Origin: an uncultured Chitinophagaceae bacterium
GTDB taxonomy: Bacteria; Bacteroidota; Bacteroidia; Chitinophagales; Chitinophagaceae
Length of the DNA: 64,000 nt
Direction of reading: 5' to 3'
Assembly (NCBI GenBank): GCA_937873715.1
Contig: CALMYJ010000036.1
Span: 60,175 to 124,174, forward strand
The notes under the pieces were generated by a model. The model saw nothing but the letters and a program-made list of their open reading frames with translations. It was not told the DNA's origin and did not search any database. Positions 23,379 to 32,210 of this stretch are shown piece by piece (within the stretch, counting starts at the first letter, position 1; every line of letters begins with the position of its first letter). A program made the translations under genes and the position numbers.

Positions 23379-23732
23379 ATGTACAAAGTATTATTTCTTA
23401 GCCCTATGGTACCATCGCAGCAGATGAAGGCTACGGCAGATTTTTTTTCGTATGCACTGGATTTTGAACTGGCTTTGGATACACCCGAACATATTATCAT
23501 GAGCAGGAACAACCTCACCTTGCACATTATTCCTGCTGGGGAAACAGCGGGTGAAACAGCCTTTTATTTACAGGTAGATGATCTTGATGATTTTTGGGAT
23601 ACTGTTAAGGGTAAAATGGATGAGGCAAAAGTGGATGGACTGTTTCACCGCAGCACGGGTATGAAAGAACTGGTTATACATGTGCCGCATACCCATGCAT
23701 TGCTGCATGTAGGGCAGGCTATCCGTTATTAA
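23379..23732 (+). CDS. VOC-superfamily (glyoxalase-like) protein
   Basis: The 117-residue protein starts MYKVLFLSPMVPSQQMKATADFFSYALDFE and has NLTLHIIPAGE and AFYLQVDDLDDFWDTVK, a half-barrel layout as in vicinal oxygen chelate proteins. Metal ligands are not clear enough to name a reaction. It probably follows the MFS gene in one transcript. Its stop is 1 bp from that of the convergent membrane-protein gene. Confidence 0.75.
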   Translation: MYKVLFLSPMVPSQQMKATADFFSYALDFELALDTPEHIIMSRNNLTLHIIPAGETAGETAFYLQVDDLDDFWDTVKGKMDEAKVDGLFHRSTGMKELVIHVPHTHALLHVGQAIRY

Positions 23733-23733
23733 T

Positions 23734-24894
23734 TTACAGCTCAGGCAAAACCCTGATGGTATTGCCCCTGGCAGGATAGTAAATAAAAATACGGGTAGTG
23801 GTACCCGGGTGCTGTTGTTTCCAGCGCCGGCTCATTTGGCGGTACACCCTAATTTCGGGGTAGGGGGGTACGTTAGTTTCCTTCATGGCCCATGTTTGCA
23901 GGTTTACCATCGCAAGGCCATTGCAGATATTATATTTGTATGTTTTGTTTGTAAATCGCTTTAGCTGGTTCAGTTCTTCGCCTGTTTCAATACAAAGTAC
24001 CATTTGTGGTAAATTGCCTGCATACAGTTTTGAGGAGAGGTAGCTATCCCAAAGCCCTGCATAATTTAACGCCGGTAGTATACCCCAGCACAGCAACACT
24101 ATTTTACCCCATCCGGTAAACAAGCGCTCCAGGTTAAATGGCACAGGCCCGCTTTGTATAAACAGGATATATAATTGTACCATCATCAGCACATTCCATG
24201 GCCAGATGATTTTGTTGTAACGCAAACCAAAAGGCCCAAGCACCACCAGTATAAAAAAATGCATGAGTATGAGTAACATTGCCCCGGAGCGTTGCGTACG
24301 TTTATACAGCAGCATAAGTGCTGCGGTAACTTCTATGAGTGCTGTGGCATAGCCGCTATAGTACAGCAGTTTGTGGCTTATCGCTGCCTGGCTTAAGTGC
24401 AGGTAGTTTTTCAAAAACATATTGCTCCAAAACAGTTGCAGGTAACCCTCGTTTAGTTTACCAAGGCCACTATACAGGTATATACAAATGGCAATACAGG
24501 CAAGTGCAGGTATGATGTTTTCTTTTTTTCGATAAAAAATAAGGCAGGTGAGCAGGGTAAATAAATACTGGTACTCCCAGGGCTGCCAACGGTTTTGATC
24601 GGCAAGGCAGGATACAACTTCACAAATAAGCAAGCTGCAGAGTAAGCCCCTGTGCCAGGGTTTATACAACAATGCGATTAGCAGTGCAACAGAGCAGTAC
24701 AGCAGGGTATAGTGCATCCAGGATGGGAGGTCGGCCACTGGCGCTACGGGCAGCAGCCTGTCTTTTAACCATATTCGCCAGCCAATTTTTTTTGCCAGCA
24801 GCCAAAAAATAAAAAGCAGGCGCAGCAGCAAGGTCAACGGGTTGTTGCGGGCAAAGTACGGGGCTGTATGTTGCTGTATTGAGGCAGGCAGCAT
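23734..24894 (-). CDS. Polytopic membrane protein, HTTM-like
   Basis: The 386-residue protein has about eight hydrophobic helices in the first 280 residues and a soluble C-terminal part of about 100 residues. DQNRWQPWEYQYLFTLL and the GLGKLNEGYLQ and LRYNKI segments recall the HTTM domain related to vitamin-K-dependent carboxylase, but I am not certain. It starts 11 bp after the TonB-dependent receptor gene, in the same direction, so the two form an operon and may act together at the envelope. Confidence 0.6.
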   Translation of the reverse strand: MLPASIQQHTAPYFARNNPLTLLLRLLFIFWLLAKKIGWRIWLKDRLLPVAPVADLPSWMHYTLLYCSVALLIALLYKPWHRGLLCSLLICEVVSCLADQNRWQPWEYQYLFTLLTCLIFYRKKENIIPALACIAICIYLYSGLGKLNEGYLQLFWSNMFLKNYLHLSQAAISHKLLYYSGYATALIEVTAALMLLYKRTQRSGAMLLILMHFFILVVLGPFGLRYNKIIWPWNVLMMVQLYILFIQSGPVPFNLERLFTGWGKIVLLCWGILPALNYAGLWDSYLSSKLYAGNLPQMVLCIETGEELNQLKRFTNKTYKYNICNGLAMVNLQTWAMKETNVPPYPEIRVYRQMSRRWKQQHPGTTTRIFIYYPARGNTIRVLPEL

Positions 24895-24905
24895 CGTATA
24901 TGAAT

Positions 24906-27398
24906 TTAAAATCTTGCCACAATTTTAAAATTTATGAGCCTGGGGGTAAGCCTGTTAGGAATGCTGTAAACAGTGTTCGAAAAATCTTTAATCAGCTCGT
25001 ACGAAATAATGTTGGGCCGGTCTATCAGGTTAAATATTTCAAAGCTGGCCCAAATGTTTTCTAAGCTTCTGAACGGGCTATGGCTGCGGCGGTTGTTTTT
25101 GTCTGCCAGCAGCAGGGCACTAAAGCCAATGTCTACCCTAAAGTAAGGCTCTATAATGAGTGCATTGCGGTAGCGCACACTTTGAGGAATATTAAAAGCC
25201 ATATTGCTGCCATACAGCATATTCAGGTGCACCCTGAAGTTTTTATTGGTAGAGAGGTAATCCTGTAAAAAAAGACCAACCGTAACCAGCCTGTCGGTAG
25301 GGCGGCGTACATAGCCCACATCATTTCGAATACTGTCTACCGGTGTTTTGTCGGCGCTGCCGGCATTAATGATTTCACCGGCAGCATTTTTGTACTGGTA
25401 ATAAAAGTCGTTGGCAAGATCTTCTTTAGTTCGCATCAGGCCTATGCTAAGCCAGCTTTCGGCATCTTTTACCAGTTCGCCGTACAGCCTTGTTTCCAGC
25501 CCATACGCATAGGCTTTGGCGTTATTATTGCCCAGGTACCGCATTTTTACATTGTCAATATCGTAGGCAATTACATCCCACATGTTTTTATAGTATGCTT
25601 CGGTAGTGATGCGAAAAGGTGCCCCCGCATTTTTTACCACATAATCAAGGCCGGCTACTACCTGAAAGCTTTTTTGTGCTTTAATGGCAGTATTAAGTGT
25701 GCCGTCATATCTTCTCAGTTCCCGGTAAAAAGGGGGTTGCTGGTATAAGCCTGCAGCCATTTTAAATACAATGTTTTTTTTCCAGTAAGGCTTTATACTT
25801 ACCTGTGCCCTTGGGCTTACCAACAGTTCTTTATTAAGGCTGTTGTAATTGTACCGCAGGCCGCCCTGCAGGGTGATATCGCTGTTTTTATTTTTAAATA
25901 CCATGTTGTCCTGCACATAACCGCTTAACTTTTGTATAGAGAGGTTGGCCGTACTGTTTAAAAAATTAAACAGCAGGTTACTGTTTACCGGCAGCGAATA
26001 ACCGGCACTGTCCTGGTATTCCCATTCGTACAGTTTATCGTTAATATTGGTTTGTTCAAAGGTTTGGCCAAACTGGATGAAGTGTTTGCCATTTTCCACG
26101 CTGCCTTTAAGGGTAGCGTTCCATACATGAATCGACAGGTTATTGCGTCCATAATCCTGGTAGTAACCGGCCCCCAGCGGATTTACAATTTGCCCAAAGC
26201 TGCTGCTGTTGTTGTCAAAATCCCGGTTGCCAAAAAGATAAGCGCCGCCAATATCAAAATTTTCTTTTTCGGTGTTGCTAAAGCGGCTCAACATCCATTT
26301 GAGTTTTAATTTTTTTGAGGGCTGGTACAAAGCACTTATGCCAAACAGGCTGGTGTTATAGCTGTCTTTTTCCTGGCCTTCAAAATAAATATCAAGGCCC
26401 AGGTTGGCGGTAAAAAAAGGAGAAAATACAGAAGTGGTTTTTTTTGACGCTTCGGGTATCAGGGTAAATCTTGTTGCTGAAATATTAGCCAGCAGTTCTA
26501 CCTGCCAGCGGTCGTTAATTTTATAAGTGATTAAGCCCTGCACATCGGCCGATGTGGGGATATAAGCCCCTTTGGTTTCCTGCGAACTGAGGAGGTTGCG
26601 GTTGGTACGGTTGCGTGCGCCAAAGAGGTAAGTGATTTTTTCGCTTTTGGTGGCCCCTTCCAGGTGAACCCCCTGTTCCAGCAGGCTCATATAAGCCGAG
26701 CCGGCAAATGCCCGTGGCTTTTTATACTGTATATCCAGCACACTGCTCATTTTATCGCCATACCGGGCCTGGAAACCGCCATTGTAAAAACTAATATTCC
26801 TGGCCAGTTCCGGGTTGATGAAGCTTAACCCTTCCTGCTGCCCGCTGCGTACCAGGTAGGGACGAAAAATTTCAAAATCATTAATATAAATCAGGTTTTC
26901 ATCGTAGTTGCCGCCCCGTACACTGTATTGCGAAGTGAGTTCGTTGTTGCTGCCTACCAGTATTTTTATCAAAGCTTCAATGCCACCGGTTGGGCTGGGT
27001 AATGCCAGCGCATTTTTGGGGTTAATTTTAGTAAGACCTGCTTCTTTTCTTTCTCTTTCATCAGTGATGATAACGGTTTCAAGTGTTTTGCCGCTGCGTT
27101 CAAGCCTTATGGTTACCTGCTCTTGTTCGTTTTCGCTGAGGTAAAAGTTTTTTTGCGTTTGTGTGTAACCGGTATGGGTAAATAGTAGTGCAAAGGCTTT
27201 TTCGGCTGGTACTTTTATTGTAAACACACCACCACTGTCTGTAATAACCCCGGCAGTGCGGCCCAGTATGGTTACCGATACATCTGCTATGGGCATATCG
27301 TTCACATCAATTACAAGGCCACTTACATAAGCCTGCTTTTTTTGGGCGGATACCTGTAGTGAAAGCAATAAAAAAAACAATACGCCTGCTACTCTCAT
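24906..27398 (-). CDS. TonB-dependent receptor with carboxypeptidase-like regulatory domain
   Basis: The 830-residue protein has a signal peptide (MRVAGVLFFLLLSLQVSAQ), a CarboxypepD_reg-like domain (about 22-105, GLVIDVNDMPIADVSVTI), a plug (about 115-235, with YSVRGGNYDENLIYINDFE) and a barrel ending in ...INFKIVARF with the usual C-terminal Phe. It has no SusD partner, so it is not a typical polysaccharide system. The ligand is unknown. It is followed directly by a polytopic membrane protein gene. The start lies 53 bp from a divergent lipoprotein gene. Confidence 0.92.
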   Translation of the reverse strand: MRVAGVLFFLLLSLQVSAQKKQAYVSGLVIDVNDMPIADVSVTILGRTAGVITDSGGVFTIKVPAEKAFALLFTHTGYTQTQKNFYLSENEQEQVTIRLERSGKTLETVIITDERERKEAGLTKINPKNALALPSPTGGIEALIKILVGSNNELTSQYSVRGGNYDENLIYINDFEIFRPYLVRSGQQEGLSFINPELARNISFYNGGFQARYGDKMSSVLDIQYKKPRAFAGSAYMSLLEQGVHLEGATKSEKITYLFGARNRTNRNLLSSQETKGAYIPTSADVQGLITYKINDRWQVELLANISATRFTLIPEASKKTTSVFSPFFTANLGLDIYFEGQEKDSYNTSLFGISALYQPSKKLKLKWMLSRFSNTEKENFDIGGAYLFGNRDFDNNSSSFGQIVNPLGAGYYQDYGRNNLSIHVWNATLKGSVENGKHFIQFGQTFEQTNINDKLYEWEYQDSAGYSLPVNSNLLFNFLNSTANLSIQKLSGYVQDNMVFKNKNSDITLQGGLRYNYNSLNKELLVSPRAQVSIKPYWKKNIVFKMAAGLYQQPPFYRELRRYDGTLNTAIKAQKSFQVVAGLDYVVKNAGAPFRITTEAYYKNMWDVIAYDIDNVKMRYLGNNNAKAYAYGLETRLYGELVKDAESWLSIGLMRTKEDLANDFYYQYKNAAGEIINAGSADKTPVDSIRNDVGYVRRPTDRLVTVGLFLQDYLSTNKNFRVHLNMLYGSNMAFNIPQSVRYRNALIIEPYFRVDIGFSALLLADKNNRRSHSPFRSLENIWASFEIFNLIDRPNIISYELIKDFSNTVYSIPNRLTPRLINFKIVARF

Positions 27399-27427
27399 GC
27401 GATGAAGATAATTGATTTATTCTTTTT

Positions 27428-27435
27428 TACATTTG
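27428..27435 (+). promoter_or_regulatory. Candidate -7 box (TACATTTG) for the lipoprotein gene
   Basis: The motif matches TAnnTTTG and lies 16 nt before the GTG start at 27452 in the divergent gap with the receptor gene. Confidence 0.45.
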
Positions 27436-27451
27436 GTAAAAATACTTCGTT

Positions 27452-28327
27452 GTGCGTTATTATTTGTGTTGTGTAATATTGATGACGGCATGTGCGGCGG
27501 GTTGTAATAGCCGCAATACAAAGCAGGATACCGCTGCTATTACCATTGCTGCTGCGGATACTGTACAAGTATATGGCAGTGGTCTGCATCAACTCACTAC
27601 TGAAACAGATTTATACCGGGTATTGTGTCAAAACTGGTGGATGGAAGAAGACTTGGAAATGCTGTCGTCGCTGAATGAACCGCAGGGTATTATACCCATC
27701 AGGAGCCTGCATCTTTTTGCTGATTCAACGTTTACACAAAACATACGCAACTATATGGAGCAGGGGCGCTGGCGCTTTGATGCAGCCGCTAAAAAAATAT
27801 TGCTCCGCTATAAAGATGGCAGCAGCGGCGAGTACAAGCTTGCTGCATTGGCCCCCAAAAAAATGATAGTGGTAAACACCGGCATTGATAGTGAAACAAA
27901 ACTGACTTATGTGGCCAATGCACAGCAGTATGTTGAAAGTGCTGGCGATCCTTTCCATACCAGCAACAACCAATGGCGGATAAAACCCCGCCAGCCCGAA
28001 ACCGAAGCCCAGCTAAGGGAGCGTATAAAAGCTTTTTTGCATTTTCATATTCTTTTTTACCGGGATAATATTGCAAGGGCCGAAAGTATTATTTCGTTTT
28101 ACGGATTTCCCACCTGCCTTAAATGGTATGCCGGTGGTATTTATATGATTAAAAAAGAGGAGCTTTCTGAAAACTGGTTTGGCTGTTTTTACAATAAAGA
28201 TCAGGCCATGAAGGGTTACGCCATGATGGAAGATATTATTGGTAAAAAGTACAACTGGCCAAAGGATACCAACAGTTGGGTGAAAAAAAACCTGGCAGTA
28301 CTGGAACAGATGTATGCGAACCTTTAG
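27452..28327 (+). CDS. Putative lipoprotein of unknown function
   Basis: The start is a GTG giving MRYYLCCVILMTACAAGC, a lipoprotein signal with lipobox AAGC; the ATG ten codons later would leave no signal, so GTG is preferred. Of 291 residues the middle (RSLHLFADSTFTQNIRNYMEQGRWRFDAAAKKILLRYKDGSSGEYKL) resembles lipocalin-like or copper-resistance-like beta structures that judge residual mass, but I do not assign a family. The C-terminal third is helical. It converges with rpe with stops 1 bp apart. Confidence 0.72.
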   Translation: MRYYLCCVILMTACAAGCNSRNTKQDTAAITIAAADTVQVYGSGLHQLTTETDLYRVLCQNWWMEEDLEMLSSLNEPQGIIPIRSLHLFADSTFTQNIRNYMEQGRWRFDAAAKKILLRYKDGSSGEYKLAALAPKKMIVVNTGIDSETKLTYVANAQQYVESAGDPFHTSNNQWRIKPRQPETEAQLRERIKAFLHFHILFYRDNIARAESIISFYGFPTCLKWYAGGIYMIKKEELSENWFGCFYNKDQAMKGYAMMEDIIGKKYNWPKDTNSWVKKNLAVLEQMYANL

Positions 28328-28328
28328 A

Positions 28329-28982
28329 CTAACTGTTTATCGCTTTTAATGCAGCGATAGTGCCTGCCTGGTTGGGCGACTTAAAAACAGTATTACCTGC
28401 CACCAATACATGAGCGCCTGCATCCACAATTGCCTGGGCATTATCAAGAGTTACACCACCATCAATTTCTATCAGCACATGCGGTGCAGTTTCATCAATA
28501 ATACGGCGGAGTGTTTTTATTTTTTTGAGTGTGTTGGGAATAAAAGTTTGTCCGCCAAAACCCGGGTTAACACTCATGAGGCATACAAGGTCAATATCTT
28601 TTATAATATCCTGTAGCAGTTCCACAGGGGTGTGGGGGTTAAGGGCAATACCTGCCTTCATACCCAGGCTTTTAATCAATTGAATGTTGCGGTGCAGGTG
28701 GGTGCAGGCTTCTACATGTACGGTTAAAATATCAGCCCCGGCTTTTTTAAAAGCTTCGGTATATTTTTCGGGCTCTTCAATCATCAGGTGTACATCGCAG
28801 GTTTTAGTAGTTGCTTTCCGGAAAAATTCTACCAGCATTGGCCCAAAACTAATATTAGGTACAAAGCGTCCATCCATTATATCAAGGTGGTACCAGTCGG
28901 CAGCACTGGCATTCAGCATATCACAGTCTTTTTGCAAGTTCAAATAATCAGCCGATAACAAGGATGGCGCAACAATAGGCAT
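28329..28982 (-). CDS. rpe: Ribulose-phosphate 3-epimerase
   Basis: The 217-residue TIM-barrel has APSLLSADYLNLQKD, WYHLDIMDGRFVPNISFGP, VHLMIEEPE, GIALNPHTPVELL, VNPGFGGQTFIPN and IEIDGGVTLDNA, all diagnostic. It interconverts ribulose 5-phosphate and xylulose 5-phosphate in the pentose phosphate pathway. Length is standard. Confidence 0.97.
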   Translation of the reverse strand: MPIVAPSLLSADYLNLQKDCDMLNASAADWYHLDIMDGRFVPNISFGPMLVEFFRKATTKTCDVHLMIEEPEKYTEAFKKAGADILTVHVEACTHLHRNIQLIKSLGMKAGIALNPHTPVELLQDIIKDIDLVCLMSVNPGFGGQTFIPNTLKKIKTLRRIIDETAPHVLIEIDGGVTLDNAQAIVDAGAHVLVAGNTVFKSPNQAGTIAALKAINS

Positions 28983-29011
28983 AAATAAAATTATTAGTCA
29001 GATTTAAAATT

Positions 29012-29056
29012 CAGCAACCAGTAACCAGCAACCAGTATCCAGTATCCAGTATCCAG
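29012..29056. repeat. 7-bp tandem repeat, 6.4 copies
   Basis: Units CAGCAAC, CAGTAAC, CAGCAAC, CAGTATC, CAGTATC, CAGTATC, CAG. It lies 30 bp upstream of rpe and 28 bp after the glycosyltransferase stop, both on the minus strand. Confidence 0.9.
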
Positions 29057-29084
29057 CCCCACCTCTAAAACTACTCCATTCCAC

Positions 29085-30218
29085 TCACTTCCACGAGCCC
29101 CTGGGTTTTTTAAACAAGGCAAAGGAAAAGATAAAATAGTACATAAACATCCAGATGTCAAAAAGCAGTATAAACGGAAACAAATCTTTTTCGTTGAGTT
29201 TTTTCATTACCGGGTAAAAGATAAATAGTTGAAGCAGCAATTTTAATCCTAATACGGCAAGCGTATATTCCCAGCAGTACAACAGCATTGATGCAATACA
29301 TACGGGGTAAAATAAAAAATGCGTTAAGGCATACAGGCCCAGTAAAAACTGGTGTAGTGGTTTATAATACCTGCCGGTGCTGTAATGCCTGCTTTTCTGG
29401 CGCATCCAGTTGCTCCAGCTTTTTGGTGCATTGCTCAGGGTAAAGGTATCTGGGTCTATACAAATACGTGTGTTGGCACGGGTAGCCGCCGTATTAATAA
29501 AGAGGTCATCATCACCACTGGCTACATGGTTGTGTGCCGAAAAGCCTTTGTGCCGGAAAAAAATTGTTTTGCGATAGCTGAGGTTGCGGCCAACCCCCAT
29601 ATAGGCAAGACCCGCCAGCGCATAGGATAAATATTGCAGGGCCGTATGAAAAGTTTCCCAGCGAATTAATTTATTCAGCAAGCCCGGTTTTTTGTGGTAT
29701 GCGCCATAGCCTAATACAATTTCGGTACTATCGTCGTAAGCCTGTTGCATTTTTTGTATCCAGTGCTCGCTGGCAGGTACACAGTCGGCATCGGTGAGCA
29801 GCAGTATTTCGTGTTTGGCCGTTTTAATGCCCACACTCAAAGGAAATTTTTTGCCCTGTATCAGTTTGGCTTCCTGCTTTAGTTCTACCACCTGCAGTTG
29901 CCTGAAACGGCGGTGCAGTTCTTCCAGTACATATTTGCTGTCGTCAAATGAATTGTCGTTTACCACAATCACTTCGTGTGTGCTGGGGTACTCCTGAACC
30001 AAAATGCCCGGCAGGTTTTTCACCAGGTTGGCCGCTTCATCCCTGGCACACACAATTACCGATACGGCGTGGGTTTGCGAAGTGCTTTTTTGTTTTGAAG
30101 TAAATAAGGCCAGTCTTAAAAAGAAAAACAGGTAGTAAAAAACCTGTATAGCAGTTACCGTACAAAACAGGTAGAAGAGCAGTAAAGGCAAATGAGTTAA
30201 AATGTCGCTCGGGTTCAT
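29085..30218 (-). CDS. Family 2 glycosyltransferase, membrane-bound
   Basis: I start the gene at 30218 (MNPSDILTHLPLLLFYLFC), giving 377 residues; an upstream extension of 29 codons is possible, but a TACTTTTG box ends six bases before this ATG. After one N-terminal helix comes a GT-A domain with SVIVCARDEAANL, VNDNSFDDS, LLLTDADCVPAS and QKSRHYSTGRYY (related to the QxxRW signature), then three or four C-terminal membrane helices. It resembles chitin/cellulose-synthase-like or hopanoid glycosyltransferases; acceptor unknown. Confidence 0.88.
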   Translation of the reverse strand: MNPSDILTHLPLLLFYLFCTVTAIQVFYYLFFFLRLALFTSKQKSTSQTHAVSVIVCARDEAANLVKNLPGILVQEYPSTHEVIVVNDNSFDDSKYVLEELHRRFRQLQVVELKQEAKLIQGKKFPLSVGIKTAKHEILLLTDADCVPASEHWIQKMQQAYDDSTEIVLGYGAYHKKPGLLNKLIRWETFHTALQYLSYALAGLAYMGVGRNLSYRKTIFFRHKGFSAHNHVASGDDDLFINTAATRANTRICIDPDTFTLSNAPKSWSNWMRQKSRHYSTGRYYKPLHQFLLGLYALTHFLFYPVCIASMLLYCWEYTLAVLGLKLLLQLFIFYPVMKKLNEKDLFPFILLFDIWMFMYYFIFSFALFKKPRGSWK

Positions 30219-30223
30219 TGCTG

Positions 30224-30231
30224 CAAAAGTA
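30224..30231 (-). promoter_or_regulatory. Candidate -7 box (TACTTTTG) for the glycosyltransferase
   Basis: The minus strand carries TACTTTTG followed by GCAGCA? bases and the ATG within six nucleotides, a nearly leaderless layout. It supports the start at 30218 but is only a motif match. Confidence 0.45.
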
Positions 30232-30371
30232 AGGGGATGCATAAAAAATACCCTCCAGCCTGCTGCCTTTGTTTTCAACAACATACGGTAAAAAAACAGC
30301 CACAATAGTGGATTAAATTATTTTGTGCCCGGTACTATTGTAGTTAAATTGCTGGTACACTAAAAACTATT

Positions 30372-30866
30372 ATGCACATGAAAAAAGTAACCACATTATT
30401 GCTGGCAGCACTATTGCTCAATGTATGTATTGCCGTAAATCCTTCGGCCGAAGGGATAAGGCCGCTTAAAGCCACCGAAATTATGTTGCCCATTGGCAGT
30501 ACTGGCAATAGTATTTCGCTTGCCGATTTTTCGCAGCTAAAGCCTGCTGAATATGAAAAACTGGCCAATGTAAAACTTAATTTTTTCGACAGGATTGCTT
30601 ATAAAAGAGCGATGAAAAAATTACGCAACAGCATCAGTGCCGATGGTACTGTTACTAATCATAAAATTTCGAAAGTATTGGGCGGTGCGGCTTTGGATAG
30701 TGGCGACGGTTTTCATATTGGTGGCGCTGCACTTGGTTTTTTGCTCGGGCTTATTGGTGTACTGATTGCTTACCTGATTAATGATGATAAAAAATCCAGC
30801 CGGGTTAAATGGGCCTGGATAGGATTAGGCGCTGCAGTAGTACTGGCATTGCTGTTCCTGATTTAA
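30372..30866 (+). CDS. Small exported membrane protein of unknown function
   Basis: The 164-residue protein has an N-terminal hydrophobic signal (MHMKKVTTLLLAALLLNVCIA; Met3 is an alternative start), a polar middle with two-helix character (ADFSQLKPAEYEKLANVKL) and two C-terminal helices (GAALGFLLGLIGVLIAYLI and AWIGLGAAVVLALLFLI) separated by NDDKKSSRVK. It recalls small Bacteroidota inner-membrane proteins of this layout. Function unknown. Confidence 0.75.
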   Translation: MHMKKVTTLLLAALLLNVCIAVNPSAEGIRPLKATEIMLPIGSTGNSISLADFSQLKPAEYEKLANVKLNFFDRIAYKRAMKKLRNSISADGTVTNHKISKVLGGAALDSGDGFHIGGAALGFLLGLIGVLIAYLINDDKKSSRVKWAWIGLGAAVVLALLFLI

Positions 30867-30894
30867 AGCCTGGTACTGTATAGCTTTTCAGGTA

Positions 30895-30902
30895 TATATT
30901 TG
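30895..30902 (+). promoter_or_regulatory. Candidate -7 box (TATATTTG) upstream of tgt
   Basis: The motif matches TAnnTTTG, 37 nt before the tgt ATG. A hairpin with T-run (30904-30938) lies between it and the gene. Confidence 0.4.
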
Positions 30903-30904
30903 CA

Positions 30905-30938
30905 TCCCGTCTGTTAGTAGCACGACGGGATTTTTTTG
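30905..30938 (+). terminator. Terminator-like hairpin before tgt
   Basis: TCCCGTC, 11-base loop, GACGGGA, then seven T. It lies 38 bp after the small membrane-protein gene, so it may simply end that transcript, but it also falls immediately 5' of the tgt start codon. Confidence 0.75.
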
Positions 30939-30939
30939 T

Positions 30940-32079
30940 ATGGCAACACTTCAATTTACAGTACAGCATACCGATAGCAGTACCAGGGCCCGTGCAGGTA
31001 TTATCACCACCGATCACGGTGATATAGAAACACCCATATTTATGCCAGTTGGTACCGTCGGCAGCGTAAAGGCGGTTACGCAGCAGCAGTTAACTACTGA
31101 TGTGCAGGCGCAAATTATTTTGGGCAACACTTATCATTTATACCTGCGCCCGGGGCTGGATACGCTGGAAGCTGCTGGAGGCCTGCACCGCTTTAACGGG
31201 TGGCCCCGGCCCATACTCACCGATAGTGGCGGTTACCAGGTGTTTTCGCTGGCGGGCACCCGTAAAATAAAAGAAGAAGGGGTAACCTTTCAGTCGCATA
31301 TTGATGGCAGCAAACACCTGTTTACCCCAGAGAAAGTAATGGATATCCAGCGCAGCATCGGGGGGGATATTATTATGGCTTTTGATGAATGCCCGCCTTA
31401 TCCCAGTGATTATACCTATGCCCGTAAAAGTATGGAGCTTACGCACCGCTGGTTAGACAGGTGCATCCGGCAATTTAACAGTACACCAGACAGGTACGGC
31501 TATACGCAAAACCTTTTTCCAATAGTACAGGGGAGTACCTATAAAGATTTACGCACTGCCTCTGCCCAATATATTGCTTCAAAAAATGCACCGGGTAATG
31601 CTATTGGCGGCCTGAGTGTAGGTGAACCTACAGCAATGATGTATGAATTTACCGAACTGTGCTGCGATATTTTGCCTGCCAACAAGCCCCGCTACCTGAT
31701 GGGCGTAGGTACACCCTGGAATATACTGGAGGGCATTGCCCTGGGGGTAGACATGTTTGATTGTGTAATGCCTACCCGTAATGGCCGCAATGCCATGCTG
31801 TTTACATCAAAAGGGGTAATTAACATCGATAATAAAAAATGGGAAAAAGATTTTTCACCGGTAGATGATGCTATTGGCAGCGCCATGAGCAGCTACTACA
31901 GTAAAGCTTACCTGCGGCATTTAATTAAATCAAAAGAGATACTTGGCCTTACCATTGCCAGTGTGCACAACCTGGCTTTTTACCTTTGGCTGGTGAAGGA
32001 GGCCCGGCAACATATACAGGCTGGTACATTTAACGGATGGAAAAATGATATGGTGCAGGTATTGCAGCAACGCCTGTAA
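30940..32079 (+). CDS. tgt: tRNA-guanine (queuine) transglycosylase
   Basis: The 379-residue TIM-barrel protein has GTVGSVKAV, LGNTYHLYLRPG, ILTDSGGYQVFSL (base-recognition Asp), IMAFDECPPYP, GGLSVGEP and MPTRNGRNA (nucleophile Asp in FDCVMPTRNGRN). It exchanges guanine for preQ1 at the wobble position of tRNAs. The three zinc-binding cysteines near the end of the canonical enzyme (CxCxxC...YSRAYLHHL) are replaced by Ile, Ser and Ser, while SKAYLRHL is kept. I recall that other Bacteroidota enzymes lack them as well, so this looks like a lineage trait. Confidence 0.95.
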   Translation: MATLQFTVQHTDSSTRARAGIITTDHGDIETPIFMPVGTVGSVKAVTQQQLTTDVQAQIILGNTYHLYLRPGLDTLEAAGGLHRFNGWPRPILTDSGGYQVFSLAGTRKIKEEGVTFQSHIDGSKHLFTPEKVMDIQRSIGGDIIMAFDECPPYPSDYTYARKSMELTHRWLDRCIRQFNSTPDRYGYTQNLFPIVQGSTYKDLRTASAQYIASKNAPGNAIGGLSVGEPTAMMYEFTELCCDILPANKPRYLMGVGTPWNILEGIALGVDMFDCVMPTRNGRNAMLFTSKGVINIDNKKWEKDFSPVDDAIGSAMSSYYSKAYLRHLIKSKEILGLTIASVHNLAFYLWLVKEARQHIQAGTFNGWKNDMVQVLQQRL

Positions 32080-32179
32080 CAGCAACAGTGTTAAATAAAT
32101 GTATGGGTGCAACTTCTTTAAGTGTAAAATAGTCGTGTATGGCACGGTAATTGAAAAAAGGCAGCATTAGCTTATATAT

Positions 32180-32187
32180 TATCTTTA
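32180..32187 (+). promoter_or_regulatory. Candidate -7 box (TATCTTTA) for the OmpA-like gene
   Basis: A one-mismatch copy of TAnnTTTG, 23 nt before the ATG at 32211. Confidence 0.35.
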
Positions 32188-32210
32188 ACCAGAAAAAAAA
32201 TCAACTGCAG

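Noticed and set aside
30904..30940. preQ1 riboswitch before tgt
   Set aside because: The hairpin before tgt has no preQ1 aptamer features, only a simple stem and T-run.
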